Shown: positions 1 through 8,478 of the stretch, one piece after another
How positions within the stretch are numbered: the first letter of the stretch is position 1
How the letters are laid out: every line of letters starts with the position of its first letter
NCBI RefSeq assembly: GCF_001610835.1
Contig: NZ_CP011270.1
Coordinates: 4,792,001 to 4,856,000 of the forward strand
Direction: 5' to 3'
DNA: 64,000 nt
From: Planctomyces sp. SH-PL14
GTDB taxonomy: Bacteria; Planctomycetota; Planctomycetia; Planctomycetales; Planctomycetaceae
Position numbers and translations under genes: made by a program
Notes under the pieces: model-generated
Seen by the model: only the letters and a program-made list of their open reading frames with translations
Databases searched by the model: none
What the model was told of the DNA's origin: nothing

Positions 1-270
1 CGAAGACTGCCACAGCAGGTTGATCCCGGCGACATGGATGATCGCCCGGAAGGGGAGCGTTCCGGGTCCGGTCTCGACGGCGCCGCCGAGCGGGATCATC
101 GGCATCCGGGCTAGCTCTCGGAACGGCCCGGTCCCGCCCCGCCGCTTGATCGCTCCCGAAACCCCCTGGGGCAGCAGCAGCCACCACGGAAAGATGTTCC
201 GGTTCCACGCGTTGACGATCACCTCGACCTCCTGATCGAGGAGATCCCCGTAGGCCGTCGCAATCTCCAT
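1..270 (-). CDS. Macro-domain (ADP-ribose-binding-like) protein, partial
   Basis: An open minus-strand frame begins at ATG 268-270 and runs off the left edge (90 codons visible). The translation reads GDLLDQEVEVIVNAWNRN, then LPQGVSGAIKRRGG, then IPLGGAVETGPGTLPFRAII and HVAGINLLW. This is the macro-domain layout: a [D/E]-x-IVNA-x-N strand and loop, a G-V-x-G-AI phosphate loop, and an IIHVAG strand. Macro domains bind or hydrolyse ADP-ribose derivatives such as O-acetyl-ADP-ribose or protein ADP-ribose. The usual glycine-rich stretch before GVxGAI is replaced by hydrophobic residues (FPWWLLLPQ), so it belongs to a divergent subgroup and catalysis is uncertain. The C-terminus is missing. The fold is fairly sure, the substrate unknown. 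Confidence 0.72.
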   Translation of the reverse strand, partial: MEIATAYGDLLDQEVEVIVNAWNRNIFPWWLLLPQGVSGAIKRRGGTGPFRELARMPMIPLGGAVETGPGTLPFRAIIHVAGINLLWQSS

Positions 271-413
271 CACGCTCTCACGGCTGAGTTCGAAAACACG
301 CCCGCCCGCTGCGGAGCCTCCGCGCGAGGGGCCGATTGCCCGTGTTTACGACCGGCTTCTCAAGAATGCGAAACGAAAACCCGCACGGGTGATCCGAAGC
401 CGGAACGGCCGCT

Positions 414-1961
414 TCAGCGGGGCGCCTTCAGTTCCAGGATCGTGTCGTCGTTGTACGGCTTGCCGGCGTCGTCCACGCGGTTGGTCCCCAGCGTGGCGAT
501 CACGACATGGTCCTTCGAGAAGACCTTGTACTGGAACGGACCGTCCACGGGAGCGTCGATCGGAATCTCCTTGAGGTACTTGGGAGCGAGTGCTCCCAGC
601 GTCGCCGGAAACTCCTTGTGGTCTCCGCTGTAAGCGATCAGGGCCAGGCCGACCCGCAGGAGATCGCGCCGCGCGTCCGCCCGGTCGTCGGTCGCCCGCC
701 GCTGCCAGTAGAGGGGACGGAGCGACATTGCCATCGTCTCGCCGACCCAGCGGCTTGCCCCGTCGAGGTCCTTGTCGATCGTCTCGGCGATCGCCTTGAG
801 GCGAGTGTCCTGCGTCTCCTCCCAGAGCTTGTAGTTGACGTCCATCTGCTTGAAGAGTTCGTACTGCTCCTGGCGATCGCGGATCCGGAGCGCCTTGACG
901 ATGCCGTCCTGCAGCTCGTCTGCCCGCTTCCGGGCGACATCCCACTTGAGGGACGACAGGTTGGCCTTCTCCAGATGCTTGAGGTCCTTTTCGCCGGGGA
1001 TCTCGAAGAACTCCTTGAGCTGGACATCGTCCGAACGGAGGGTCTCCAGTTCCTGCCGCAGGATCGCCCGCTCGCCGATGTCGGCCGCGACGTCGGAGTG
1101 CGGCAGGCGCGGCATCGCGTCGAGGGCCTGGCCGTATTCGGCCGCCTGCTCGGGGGAGAGCATCCCGCCGCTCAACAGCGTGGAGGCCGCGCGGCAGGCG
1201 AAGGCGTCCATCGTGAGGGCCTTGGCGACCGACACGTCAAAGGGGGATCCGCTCGCCAGCAGGTACGACAGCCGATGTCCCGCCAGGAGGTCGCCGGTTG
1301 CGGCCGGGATGTCCCCCGCGGCCGCCCGCAGGAGGGCCCGGGCGCAGAGGAGCCGCACGAGGAACGGGAGCCGCCGCTCCACCGACAGTGAGGCGGACAT
1401 CAGTTTCTGCGGCGAGTCCTCCGAGAGCATCGGAAAGTAGTAGCCGGGGAGGCGGGAGGCCGCGACGAGCAGGTCCAGGGCCGCGTCGTTCGCCTTCAGA
1501 TACTCGGCGACTCGGGGAAATTCGTCGCTCTTCCAGGGACGCTCCGACGCGACGAAGATCTGGTCCTGCAGCTCGAGCGCCGAGCGGCGGCGGTCGGCCG
1601 GGGCGATGTCCCGCTGGTCTTCCACATAGGGCTCGACCGCCACGAGCTCGGGAAGGGTCGTCGACATCGTCTCGATTCCCAGCATCGCGAGCGACGCGTC
1701 GGCGAGGTCGGGGACGAAGGCGGACTCGCCCAGCAGGTGCACGATCAGGATGGCGGCGTTCTGCTGCGGCTTGACCCGTCCGGCGAGGGTCTCGTTGATC
1801 CGGCGGAGCTCGCCACCGACCTCTTCGGGAATGTCGGGGGCCGTGAGAACGAGGTCCTTGGGAAGAGCGACCTCCTGACCGTCCAGCCGCTGCGCCAGCC
1901 CCGACAGGCACGGCAACAGGACCAGGAGCTGGGCAACTCGCTTCAACGGGAAGTGGGGCAT
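414..1961 (-). CDS. Exported protein of unknown function with prepilin-like C-terminal tail
   Basis: 515 residues. The N-terminus (MPHFPLKRVAQLLVLLPCLSGLAQ) is a signal peptide, so the protein is probably exported. Residues 50-430 are helical, with no motif I recognise. The last 80 residues (DLLRVGLALIAYSGDHKEFP, LGALAPKYLKEIPIDAPVDG, then a TLGTNRVDDAG segment) resemble the C-terminal part of secreted pseudopilin-like proteins common in planctomycetes, where a Dxxx..P..Y core is followed by a GxNxxDDxG turn. A GAGAGA Shine-Dalgarno lies 5 nt before the ATG. No operon partner is evident. The function is unknown. Confidence 0.75.
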   Translation of the reverse strand: MPHFPLKRVAQLLVLLPCLSGLAQRLDGQEVALPKDLVLTAPDIPEEVGGELRRINETLAGRVKPQQNAAILIVHLLGESAFVPDLADASLAMLGIETMSTTLPELVAVEPYVEDQRDIAPADRRRSALELQDQIFVASERPWKSDEFPRVAEYLKANDAALDLLVAASRLPGYYFPMLSEDSPQKLMSASLSVERRLPFLVRLLCARALLRAAAGDIPAATGDLLAGHRLSYLLASGSPFDVSVAKALTMDAFACRAASTLLSGGMLSPEQAAEYGQALDAMPRLPHSDVAADIGERAILRQELETLRSDDVQLKEFFEIPGEKDLKHLEKANLSSLKWDVARKRADELQDGIVKALRIRDRQEQYELFKQMDVNYKLWEETQDTRLKAIAETIDKDLDGASRWVGETMAMSLRPLYWQRRATDDRADARRDLLRVGLALIAYSGDHKEFPATLGALAPKYLKEIPIDAPVDGPFQYKVFSKDHVVIATLGTNRVDDAGKPYNDDTILELKAPR

Positions 1962-2109
1962 CGGGATCTCTCGGGGGCCGCCGACTCCGACCGGGAGCAG
2001 AAACCCGACGGGCCGAGGGCTCCTGGAAGTCTATCCGGCCGTCAGTCAAATTTCGCCGTCCGCCCGCGGCGTCCGACGACAATGCTCAGCTCGACTGTTG
2101 CCCGCTCCG

Positions 2110-2742
2110 TTACTGCATTGCCTGTCGCTCGGCTTCGGTGAAGCTGTTGTCGGGCGGGGCCTGAGCGAGGACCTGCTGCCGCATCCGCGAGACCTTGTTC
2201 GACGTCGCCTTAAGCGAGGCCGCGACCTTGTCCGGCGAGAACTTCACGCTGGCCGTCGGATCGACGCCGAGCAGGCCCGCCTCGGCGAAGGCGTCCTGGT
2301 TCGCACCCAGGAACGTGAACTGCCAGCGGTAGTGCTGCTGCTGGTGCGCAATCATTTCACGCACGCGCTCCCGCGTGAACTCGCGGCTGGCGTTCTCCTG
2401 GCCGTCGGTCATGATCACAAGGATCACGAGTCCCGGCCGTTCCGCTTCCGTCATCAGATTGAGTCGGATGCCGGTCTCGGTGATGGCCCTCCCCAGCGTG
2501 TCGAGCAGGGCGGTCGAACCGCGCGGGACGAGCTTGTACTCCGGGCAGTCGCGGATGGGGACGCCGCGGTGGACGAACTCATACTCGTGGTCGAAGTGGA
2601 TCAGTGTCGCGTAGGCCTCCCCCGGCTCGGAGGCCTGCTGGCGGATAAACGCGTTGACTCCTCCTTCGGCGTCGCTCCGGATGCTTTGCATTGAGCCGCT
2701 GCGGTCCACGACGAGCGTGATATCAGTCAGATCGGATCGCAC
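2110..2742 (-). CDS. von Willebrand factor A domain protein
   Basis: 210 residues from a GTG start at 2742. That start was chosen because GAGGAG precedes it by 6 nt and because the VWA fold starts directly afterwards (LTDITLVVDRSGSM); a longer frame to 2820 adds only non-homologous residues. The MIDAS metal site is visible as DRSGSM (DxSxS), then T after GSTALLD, then D in VIMTDGQEN. A VWA module filling a whole small cytoplasmic protein usually mediates Mg2+-dependent protein-protein binding. The tail (SNKVSRMRQQVLAQAP..) is charged and helical. There is no signal peptide. The partner is unknown; the gene stands alone, divergent from cardiolipin synthase across repeat copy 1. Confidence 0.85.
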   Translation of the reverse strand: MRSDLTDITLVVDRSGSMQSIRSDAEGGVNAFIRQQASEPGEAYATLIHFDHEYEFVHRGVPIRDCPEYKLVPRGSTALLDTLGRAITETGIRLNLMTEAERPGLVILVIMTDGQENASREFTRERVREMIAHQQQHYRWQFTFLGANQDAFAEAGLLGVDPTASVKFSPDKVAASLKATSNKVSRMRQQVLAQAPPDNSFTEAERQAMQ

Positions 2743-2947
2743 GGGATGCTCCTCAGGTGACAAGTGCCCATCACGGCCGCAGAAAGCCCGATGTCTCTCG
2801 CGTGACGGCGGCCAAAGCAATGAGGGAGGGTATCCGCATTCTTCTCGGACTGTTCAGGCAATTCAATAGGTCTCGTGCCTTGCGGTGCCGCGAATCTGAC
2901 AGTTGGTGGACGGGTCGTCCCTGCCGACCGGACGTCTTTCAACTATC

Positions 2948-3288
2948 GGGGTCCAGGGGCTGGCCCCTGGTGGGGGATGCAAGGGGGCAACGCCCTCTTG
3001 CCCGCCGGAGGCCTGACCGTCGAGAGATGTCTGAAGGAACACGTATCCAAGCGCGGACAACGTGCCGTATGCCCCCTCACCAACACGCAGGGATTGCAAA
3101 GCCAGCGGTGTGATGTGAGTGAGTCCTCAACGGCAACTCCACAAAGGGGACGTCCGTTGTGCACCACGGTTCCTCATGGAAACGCCTCCGGCGGCAAGAG
3201 AGGCTGTGTTGTTTCTTTGGCCGCTTGACCCCAGGCTGCCGTGGCACATTGGGCTTGAGCTATGGACGCTGTGCCGGCCAGGACGCGG
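2948..3288 (+). repeat. Dispersed structured repeat, copy 1 (full)
   Basis: Head-to-tail copy on + (head GGGTCCAGGGG.., tail ..GTGCCGGCCAGGACG). The head hairpin GCAAGGGGGCAACGCCCTCTTG carries one mismatch. The tail hairpin has decayed to the poly-T loop form (AGGCTGTGTTGTTTCTTTGGCC). It lies in the divergent gap between the VWA and cls genes, so here it is upstream of both genes, unlike most copies. Confidence 0.9.
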
Positions 3289-3415
3289 TTCGAGCCAGTC
3301 GCCACGAAAGCGAACCTTCCCGGCAGACACAGGCACGACCCGGATGCTCTAATTCGTCCCCCCCCATCAGCATCCTCCCCCGGCCCTCCCTCCTCCCGCG
3401 GAGACAACCCGCCCG

Positions 3416-4852
3416 ATGCCCAGTCCGCTCACACTCGCCAGCCTCGTCGTCGGCTATCTTGTCACCCTCGTGCTGGTGCGGTGGGTCGTTCTGAACAAGA
3501 AGGAACACCCCGTCTCCACCGTCGCCTGGATCCTGGCGATCGTCCTCCTGCCGTACTTCGGCGGGGTCCTGTACCTCTTCTTCGGGATCAACCGCGTCGA
3601 GCGGCGGAAGCGGCAGCGCCGCAAAGCGGTCCGCGAACGCCTCGCGAAAGACCGGCCGCGGATCGCGAAGTACGAGATCCCCGTCCCGGAGGAGTTCTCC
3701 GAGCCCGAACGGCAGATCGTTCACCTGCTGAAGAACTGCGAGTCGCCGGGGCTCACCCGTGGCAATGCCATCGAGATCCTGGACGACACCAACATCATCA
3801 CGCGGCGGATCGAAGAAGCGATCATGTCCGCGCAGAAGAGCATTCATATTCAGTTCTACATCTGGCAGCCGGACGAGACGGGGCAGAGGCTGCGGGACCG
3901 TCTGATCGAGCGGGCCCAGGCGGGGGTGAAGATCCGCTTCCTCTACGACCAGATCGGCTCGATGCGGCTGAACAGGACGTACCTCCAGCCGATGCTCGAC
4001 GCCGGGATCCAGGTCGCGTCGTTCCTCCCGGGGCTCAAGTTCTTCGAGCGGTGGTCGTTCAATCTCCGCAATCACCGCAAGCTCGTCGTCGTCGATGGCC
4101 GGATCGGGCTGACGGGGGGGATGAACATCGGCGATGAGCACCTGGGGCGGGACAAGTCGTTCGGCCGCTGGCGGGACACGCATCTCGAAGTGCGGGGGCC
4201 GGCCGTTCTGCAGATGGAGCAGGTCTTCGCGGAGGACTGGTACTACGCCACCCAGGAAGACCTGACGTCGATGGATTACTTCCCGGAGCCGGACGCGTCG
4301 GGGGACCGGGTCGCGCAGGTCGTGAGCGGCGGTCCGGACAGCGACGATCCGACGTTTCACATGCTGTTCTTTGCGGCGATCAATCTGGCGCAGCGGCGTT
4401 TGCGGTTGATGACGTCTTACTTCGTGCCGACGCCTGCCCTTGTGACCGCGCTTTCGGCGGCGGCCCTTCGCGGGGTCGATGTGCAGATCATCTGTCCTGG
4501 AAAGTCGGCCAGCCTGGTGACGATCTATGCCGGCCGGTCGTATTACGACACGCTTCTGCAGGCAGGCTGCCGGATCTACGAGTACCGGCGGGGGATGATG
4601 CACGCCAAGACGATCACGGTGGATGACGACTGGTCGTTTGTGGGGTCGCCGAACTTCGATGCCCGGAGTTTGCTGTTGAACTTCGAGATGGGGGTGGCGA
4701 TGTATGGCTCGGAGGAGGTTGCGGAGCTGAATCGGCAGTTCGATCGTGATGTGGGCCATTGTCACGAGATCACTTTGCCGGAGCGGTTGCGGCATCCCAA
4801 GCGGAGGGTGTTTCTGGAGAACATTGCGAGGTTGTTCTCGCCGGTCCTGTGA
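3416..4852 (+). CDS. cls: Cardiolipin synthase (phospholipase D family)
   Basis: 478 residues. Two N-terminal membrane segments (about 5-25 and 34-57) are followed by a basic linker and two PLD domains. The HKD motifs are NHRKLVVVDGRIGLTGGMN (His about 220) and MMHAKTITVDDDWSFVGSPN (His about 396), each with the downstream G-G/S-x-N. The enzyme transfers a phosphatidyl group between two phosphatidylglycerols, or from PE, to make cardiolipin at the inner membrane. Length and layout match ClsA-type enzymes (about 480 residues). It ends 23 nt before repeat copy 2 and converges on an LplT-type lysophospholipid transporter, so the two neighbours share a phospholipid theme. Confident. Confidence 0.93.
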   Translation: MPSPLTLASLVVGYLVTLVLVRWVVLNKKEHPVSTVAWILAIVLLPYFGGVLYLFFGINRVERRKRQRRKAVRERLAKDRPRIAKYEIPVPEEFSEPERQIVHLLKNCESPGLTRGNAIEILDDTNIITRRIEEAIMSAQKSIHIQFYIWQPDETGQRLRDRLIERAQAGVKIRFLYDQIGSMRLNRTYLQPMLDAGIQVASFLPGLKFFERWSFNLRNHRKLVVVDGRIGLTGGMNIGDEHLGRDKSFGRWRDTHLEVRGPAVLQMEQVFAEDWYYATQEDLTSMDYFPEPDASGDRVAQVVSGGPDSDDPTFHMLFFAAINLAQRRLRLMTSYFVPTPALVTALSAAALRGVDVQIICPGKSASLVTIYAGRSYYDTLLQAGCRIYEYRRGMMHAKTITVDDDWSFVGSPNFDARSLLLNFEMGVAMYGSEEVAELNRQFDRDVGHCHEITLPERLRHPKRRVFLENIARLFSPVL

Positions 4853-4875
4853 GTTCGATCGCTCCGATAAGAACC

Positions 4876-5154
4876 GGGTCCAGGGGCACCCTGGTGGGGG
4901 ATGCAAGGGGGCAACGCCCCCTTGCCCGCCGGAGGCCCTCTCGTCGAGAGATGTCTGAAGGAGTGAATGTCCAAACGCGGACGACGTGCCGGATGCCCCC
5001 CTCACCAACCCGCTGCCTTCACAAAGCGGGCGTCCGTTGCTCACCACGGTTCCTCATGGAAGTGCCTCCGGCGGCAAGGGGGCGTGGCCCCCTTGACCCC
5101 AGGCTGCCGGGGCACGTTGGGTTTGAGCTTATGGGAGTCGTGCCGGCAAGGACG
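4876..5154 (+). repeat. Dispersed structured repeat, copy 2 (internal deletion)
   Basis: It fills almost the whole convergent gap between cls (stop 4852) and the MFS gene (stop 5167). Both hairpins are perfect: GCAAGGGGGC-AAC-GCCCCCTTGC in the head and CAAGGGGGC-GTG-GCCCCCTTG in the tail. Relative to full copies, about 48 nt are missing in the centre, between CAACCCGC and TTCACAAAGCGG. The tail lies 12 nt from the MFS stop codon. Confidence 0.92.
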
Positions 5155-5166
5155 TGGCCCGCAGCC

Positions 5167-6606
5167 TCACACAGCGCTTTCCGCCCGCGTCTCCTGCAAC
5201 GACTCGTCCTGCGGGTGGTACAGCAGCAACACCGGCAAGATCACGATCGCCGCACCCAGATACAGAAGGTTCAGCGGCGCGCGGAAGATGCCAACAAAGA
5301 TCCACTGAAACAACTGATACAGAAACCCCGCCGAAGCAATCCCGAGCCAGTTGCACAGGTTCATCACGCCAATGACCCGCCCCTTCTGATCGTGCGGAGC
5401 CCGCGCCTGCAGGAACACCTGCAACGGAACCGTAAAGACCCCGGCAAAGAACCCGACCGCCACAAGCGCGATCGCCGTCCCGGCCAGCCCCAGGAACGGC
5501 TGCCGGTGAACGACCGGAAGCGGCGGGTCCGCCAGCTCCGCCGGAGGGACGACGCCAACGGCCGCGGGAGGCTGGACCGGCTCAGCACCGGCCGCCTCTA
5601 CGACAGGCCGGACATCCGACCCGGGAATCGCCAGCAGCGCGAGCGAGACCACGATCCCCCAGCCGCCGATTCGAACGAGCTTCGCATTGAACCGGCTGTG
5701 CGAGAGCCACCCCGCCAGAACGCACCCGACCAGAATCCCCAGCCCCGTGCAGGCGGCCAGGAGCCCGGTCCGCTCGTCGTTGAGACCCATCTGGATCTTG
5801 CCGACGGCGTTCGTCACGTTCGGATAGACGATCCCGCCGGTCATCCAGAAGACCGAGAGGACAATGACCACCGCCAGGAGTCCCCGCTGACGAACCAGCG
5901 CCCGCCAGGTCGTGGGGTGGACGAACAGGCTCGCCGGTTCGAATTGGAGCCCGGGATGAGCCACCGGCGTCCGCCGGACCATCAGCGACGTCACCACCCC
6001 CAGCGAAGCGACGACGAGGCAGGTAGTCGAAGCCATCCAGACCCGCCCTTCGAACATCATCTTCAGCGACCCCGCCAGCGGCAGGGCGAGAATGATCGCC
6101 AGGAAGGTCGTCATCAGGATCACGCCGTTGACCCGCGGCAGGTCGCGGTCGTCAAACAGCTCGGGAAGAATCCCGAACTTCGCTGGACCGAAGACCGTAC
6201 TGTGCGCCCCCATGAGGGCCAGCACGGCGATCGGCAGCCAGATTCCGCTGTCGGGGATCCGCTCCATCCCGGCGAAGGCGGCCATCCCCAGCGCGGCGAT
6301 CATGACTTCGGCGATCTTGCAGCCGACGACGATACTCCGCTTGCTCCACTTGTCGGCGAGGAATCCCGAGAACCCCGATCCGAGGATGAAGGGAAGGGCG
6401 AAGAGGATCGTGGCGATCCCCTGCCGGTCGGTTCTTCCCTGCCGGGCGAGATCGACGCACAGAAGCAGAACGAGCTGCTTGAAGATGTTGTCGTTGAGGG
6501 CCCCCAGGAACTGCGTGACCGTCATCCCCCAGAAGGCCCGGTCTTTCCAGATCGAAAGCCGGGGAGGGGAAGAGGCGGCGTCGGGCGCGGCGGAATCCTG
6601 AGACAT
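5167..6606 (-). CDS. LplT-like MFS transporter (lysophospholipid transporter family)
   Basis: 479 residues with about 12 hydrophobic segments. The start (SIWKDRAFWGMTVTQFLGALNDNIFKQ) is the signature of the LplT/Aas-type MFS branch, which flips lysophospholipids across the inner membrane for re-acylation. The MFS loop GFLADKWSKRS follows TM2, and FGPAKFGILPELF is the conserved TM4-5 loop of this family. A proline/alanine-rich insertion (about 335-375, SDVRPVVEAAGAEPVQPPAA) sits between the two six-helix halves. No acyltransferase domain is fused. The substrate is inferred from family. It lies tail to tail with cls. Confidence 0.82.
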   Translation of the reverse strand: MSQDSAAPDAASSPPRLSIWKDRAFWGMTVTQFLGALNDNIFKQLVLLLCVDLARQGRTDRQGIATILFALPFILGSGFSGFLADKWSKRSIVVGCKIAEVMIAALGMAAFAGMERIPDSGIWLPIAVLALMGAHSTVFGPAKFGILPELFDDRDLPRVNGVILMTTFLAIILALPLAGSLKMMFEGRVWMASTTCLVVASLGVVTSLMVRRTPVAHPGLQFEPASLFVHPTTWRALVRQRGLLAVVIVLSVFWMTGGIVYPNVTNAVGKIQMGLNDERTGLLAACTGLGILVGCVLAGWLSHSRFNAKLVRIGGWGIVVSLALLAIPGSDVRPVVEAAGAEPVQPPAAVGVVPPAELADPPLPVVHRQPFLGLAGTAIALVAVGFFAGVFTVPLQVFLQARAPHDQKGRVIGVMNLCNWLGIASAGFLYQLFQWIFVGIFRAPLNLLYLGAAIVILPVLLLYHPQDESLQETRAESAV

Positions 6607-6774
6607 CGTGCATCCTGCAACGTCGAGAGCGGGCTCCGTTCGTCAGGGAAGCGGAGTCCGGACCATCCATGCGGGCCGATCGGCACCGTTTGGGCGGCTC
6701 ACGGACAATAGCCCGCCCCGGGAGAAGCGCGTAGCCGAACCTGTTCACGAAACGGGAACGTCAACGGGCGGCGT

Positions 6775-7233
6775 TCACGCCTTGCCGGCGTCGCACTCCG
6801 TGCAGTGCCCCTTGATCAGGATCTCGGTGATCCGGCCGATCGACTTCGAGCGCTTCTTGGAGGCAGCCAGGATGTCGATGTCTCCCAGGCACTGCACCGT
6901 CCCGCATTCGACGCACACGAAGTGCGGATGCTGCTCGCCGCCAGGGTGGTTGGGATCGCGAAGCTCGAACCGCCAGACGTGGTCGCCAAGCTCGGTCCGG
7001 GAGACCAGCTCCGCCTCGACGAGATCGGAGAGATTGCGGAACACGGTCGCTTTGTCGAACCCCCAGCCGGCGAGCTTGTCGGTCACCTCGGCGTGGGTCA
7101 TCGGCCGGCGGCTCTGCTTCAGCTCGCGGTAGACGGCGATCCGGGCGGGGGTGCTGCGGAGTCCGGCGTCGCGGAGAAGGGTCCGGACTTCATCGAGCGT
7201 CTTCGTCTCTGCCGCCGAGGGGTGGCCTGCCAT
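6775..7233 (-). CDS. Fur-family metal-responsive repressor
   Basis: 152 residues from ATG 7233, preceded by AAAGAGA; an in-frame upstream ATG at 7284 would add 17 unlikely residues. The N-terminal winged helix (LDEVRTLLRDAGLRSTPAR, then HAEVTDKLAGWGFDKATVFR) is followed by the dimerisation domain with EQHPHFVCVECGTVQCL and a second CxxC (GHCTECD), the structural zinc site. Fur, Zur and PerR share this layout and cannot be separated by eye. The HPHF motif contributes the usual regulatory metal ligands. It is a DNA-binding repressor of metal or peroxide genes. No obvious target gene adjoins it. Confidence 0.88.
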   Translation of the reverse strand: MAGHPSAAETKTLDEVRTLLRDAGLRSTPARIAVYRELKQSRRPMTHAEVTDKLAGWGFDKATVFRNLSDLVEAELVSRTELGDHVWRFELRDPNHPGGEQHPHFVCVECGTVQCLGDIDILAASKKRSKSIGRITEILIKGHCTECDAGKA

Positions 7234-7544
7234 ATCGTCTCTTTCGCGTCCCGTGCCGTTCGACGTCGCTTCCAGACGAATCACAGGATCGAGACGCTCA
7301 CCAGCGTTCCGACGCGAGTCGCGTCTCCTCGATCCGTCGCCAGCGCGTCTGGGCCTGGCTCGTCAACCCCCCATTTCACTCGAACCCATCCGGGGAGTCA
7401 AACTGTTTCGTTCGATCTCGGGGGGCCGGGGCCTGGCGGAATCCGATGTCTCCCGCGTCACGGGAGGCAGGAACGAGTCGTCGAACAGTTGGGGCGGCCG
7501 TACGATTCCCGCGGAGGCTCGGAAGCCTTCGCAGGAGCCAAGCG
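7234..7544. other. Divergent intergenic region
   Basis: 311 nt between the divergent Fur-family gene and a small hypothetical gene. It presumably holds both promoters. I see no repeat copy, strong hairpin or recognisable Fur box. Confidence 0.5.
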
Positions 7545-7808
7545 ATGCAAGATCGAGAGTCCGAACTGCTGGGATGCGCCAAGGCGTGGTCCCAACGTTT
7601 CAACGTCCCGCTGGCGCCGCTGATGGAGCGGCTCCACGATGCGCCCGCGGTCCACGTGCAGCTCCCCGGCCACGGTCAGCCGCAGCGGGCCTATCTGGAA
7701 TCGGACGTCCGGCAGCGCTGCGCGGACCTGATTGCCGCGGCGGACGACGTCGCCACATACGGTGCCGACCGCCGCTGGAGGGGGATGCCGAGTTCGCGGG
7801 CCGGCTGA
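7545..7808 (+). CDS. Small hypothetical protein
   Basis: 87 residues (MQDRESELLGCAKAWSQRF...). The start is supported by AGGAG 7 nt upstream of ATG 7545. It is predicted soluble and mixed helical, with no signal peptide and no motif I recognise. It ends 24 nt before the stop of the convergent isochorismatase-like gene. It could be a real small gene or a chance frame in GC-rich DNA; the good ribosome-binding site favours the former. Confidence 0.5.
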   Translation: MQDRESELLGCAKAWSQRFNVPLAPLMERLHDAPAVHVQLPGHGQPQRAYLESDVRQRCADLIAAADDVATYGADRRWRGMPSSRAG

Positions 7809-7832
7809 GAGCGGTTTCCGGTTGCGGGCGGT

Positions 7833-8441
7833 TCAGCAGTGGGCCGACGGGCGGCTTCGCATCGGGATCTGATCCGACGGGCGTGTGTCGGCCTTGAGAA
7901 TGGTCCGCATCTGGGCGAGGGCGTAGTCGTTGTCTTCCGCCGTGTTCGAGGCGACGCAGTCCGCCGGCACGACGAGCTCGAGATCCCGCATATAGACGTC
8001 ATTCGCCGTGAACAGAACGCAGATGTTTCCCGCGACCCCAGTCAGGAGAATCCGCCGCGTTCCCAGGTAGTCGAGGAGGGTGTCGAGAGCGGTCGAGTAG
8101 AAGCCGGAGTGTTTGGGCTTGAGGATAAAGTAGTCGTCGTCGTCCGGCAGGAGCCGCTCGACGATCTCGCGGCCCCGGCTCTCGGGGCGCCGGCAGTGGG
8201 TCACGAGGGCGCGGAAATCGGAACGCCAGCGGCCGAAGTTGTCGTTCACATAGATGACGGGAACCCCCTCTGCCTGAGCCCGCCGCTTCAGCGCGGCGAT
8301 CCGGTCCGCCATCGGCACCGCGAAGGGGAGCAGCTGGTCCGCCTCCGGAAAGTCGAGGGCGTTGATGACGTCGATCAGCAGGAGAGCGGTGTCGCACTTG
8401 TCCGGCGCGCTGCCGTGAAGATCCGGATTGGTGTGCGGCAT
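7833..8441 (-). CDS. Isochorismatase-family cysteine hydrolase
   Basis: 202 residues from ATG 8441. The family triad is visible: Asp24 in LLLIDVINALDF, Lys about 108 in FILKPKHSGFYST, and Cys141 in LTGVAGNICVLFTANDVYM, preceded by the usual cis-peptide-type VAG. Members hydrolyse isochorismate, nicotinamide, N-carbamoylsarcosine or other amides through a thioenzyme; the sequence does not fix the substrate. The core ends at about 180 and is followed by a polar tail. Cytoplasmic. The start lies 37 nt from the end of the epimerase gene on the same strand, so the two may be co-transcribed (epimerase first). Confidence 0.85.
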   Translation of the reverse strand: MPHTNPDLHGSAPDKCDTALLLIDVINALDFPEADQLLPFAVPMADRIAALKRRAQAEGVPVIYVNDNFGRWRSDFRALVTHCRRPESRGREIVERLLPDDDDYFILKPKHSGFYSTALDTLLDYLGTRRILLTGVAGNICVLFTANDVYMRDLELVVPADCVASNTAEDNDYALAQMRTILKADTRPSDQIPMRSRPSAHC

Positions 8442-8478
8442 GTCCTGATTCTCCCGCGAACCCCGAACGCACGGGGCG

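Noticed and set aside
3200-3288. Possible sigma-54 promoter in the repeat tail (TGGCAC..GGGTTTGAGC)
   Set aside because: The distance between the GG and GC elements is about 14 nt instead of 10, and the copies do not consistently face a gene start.
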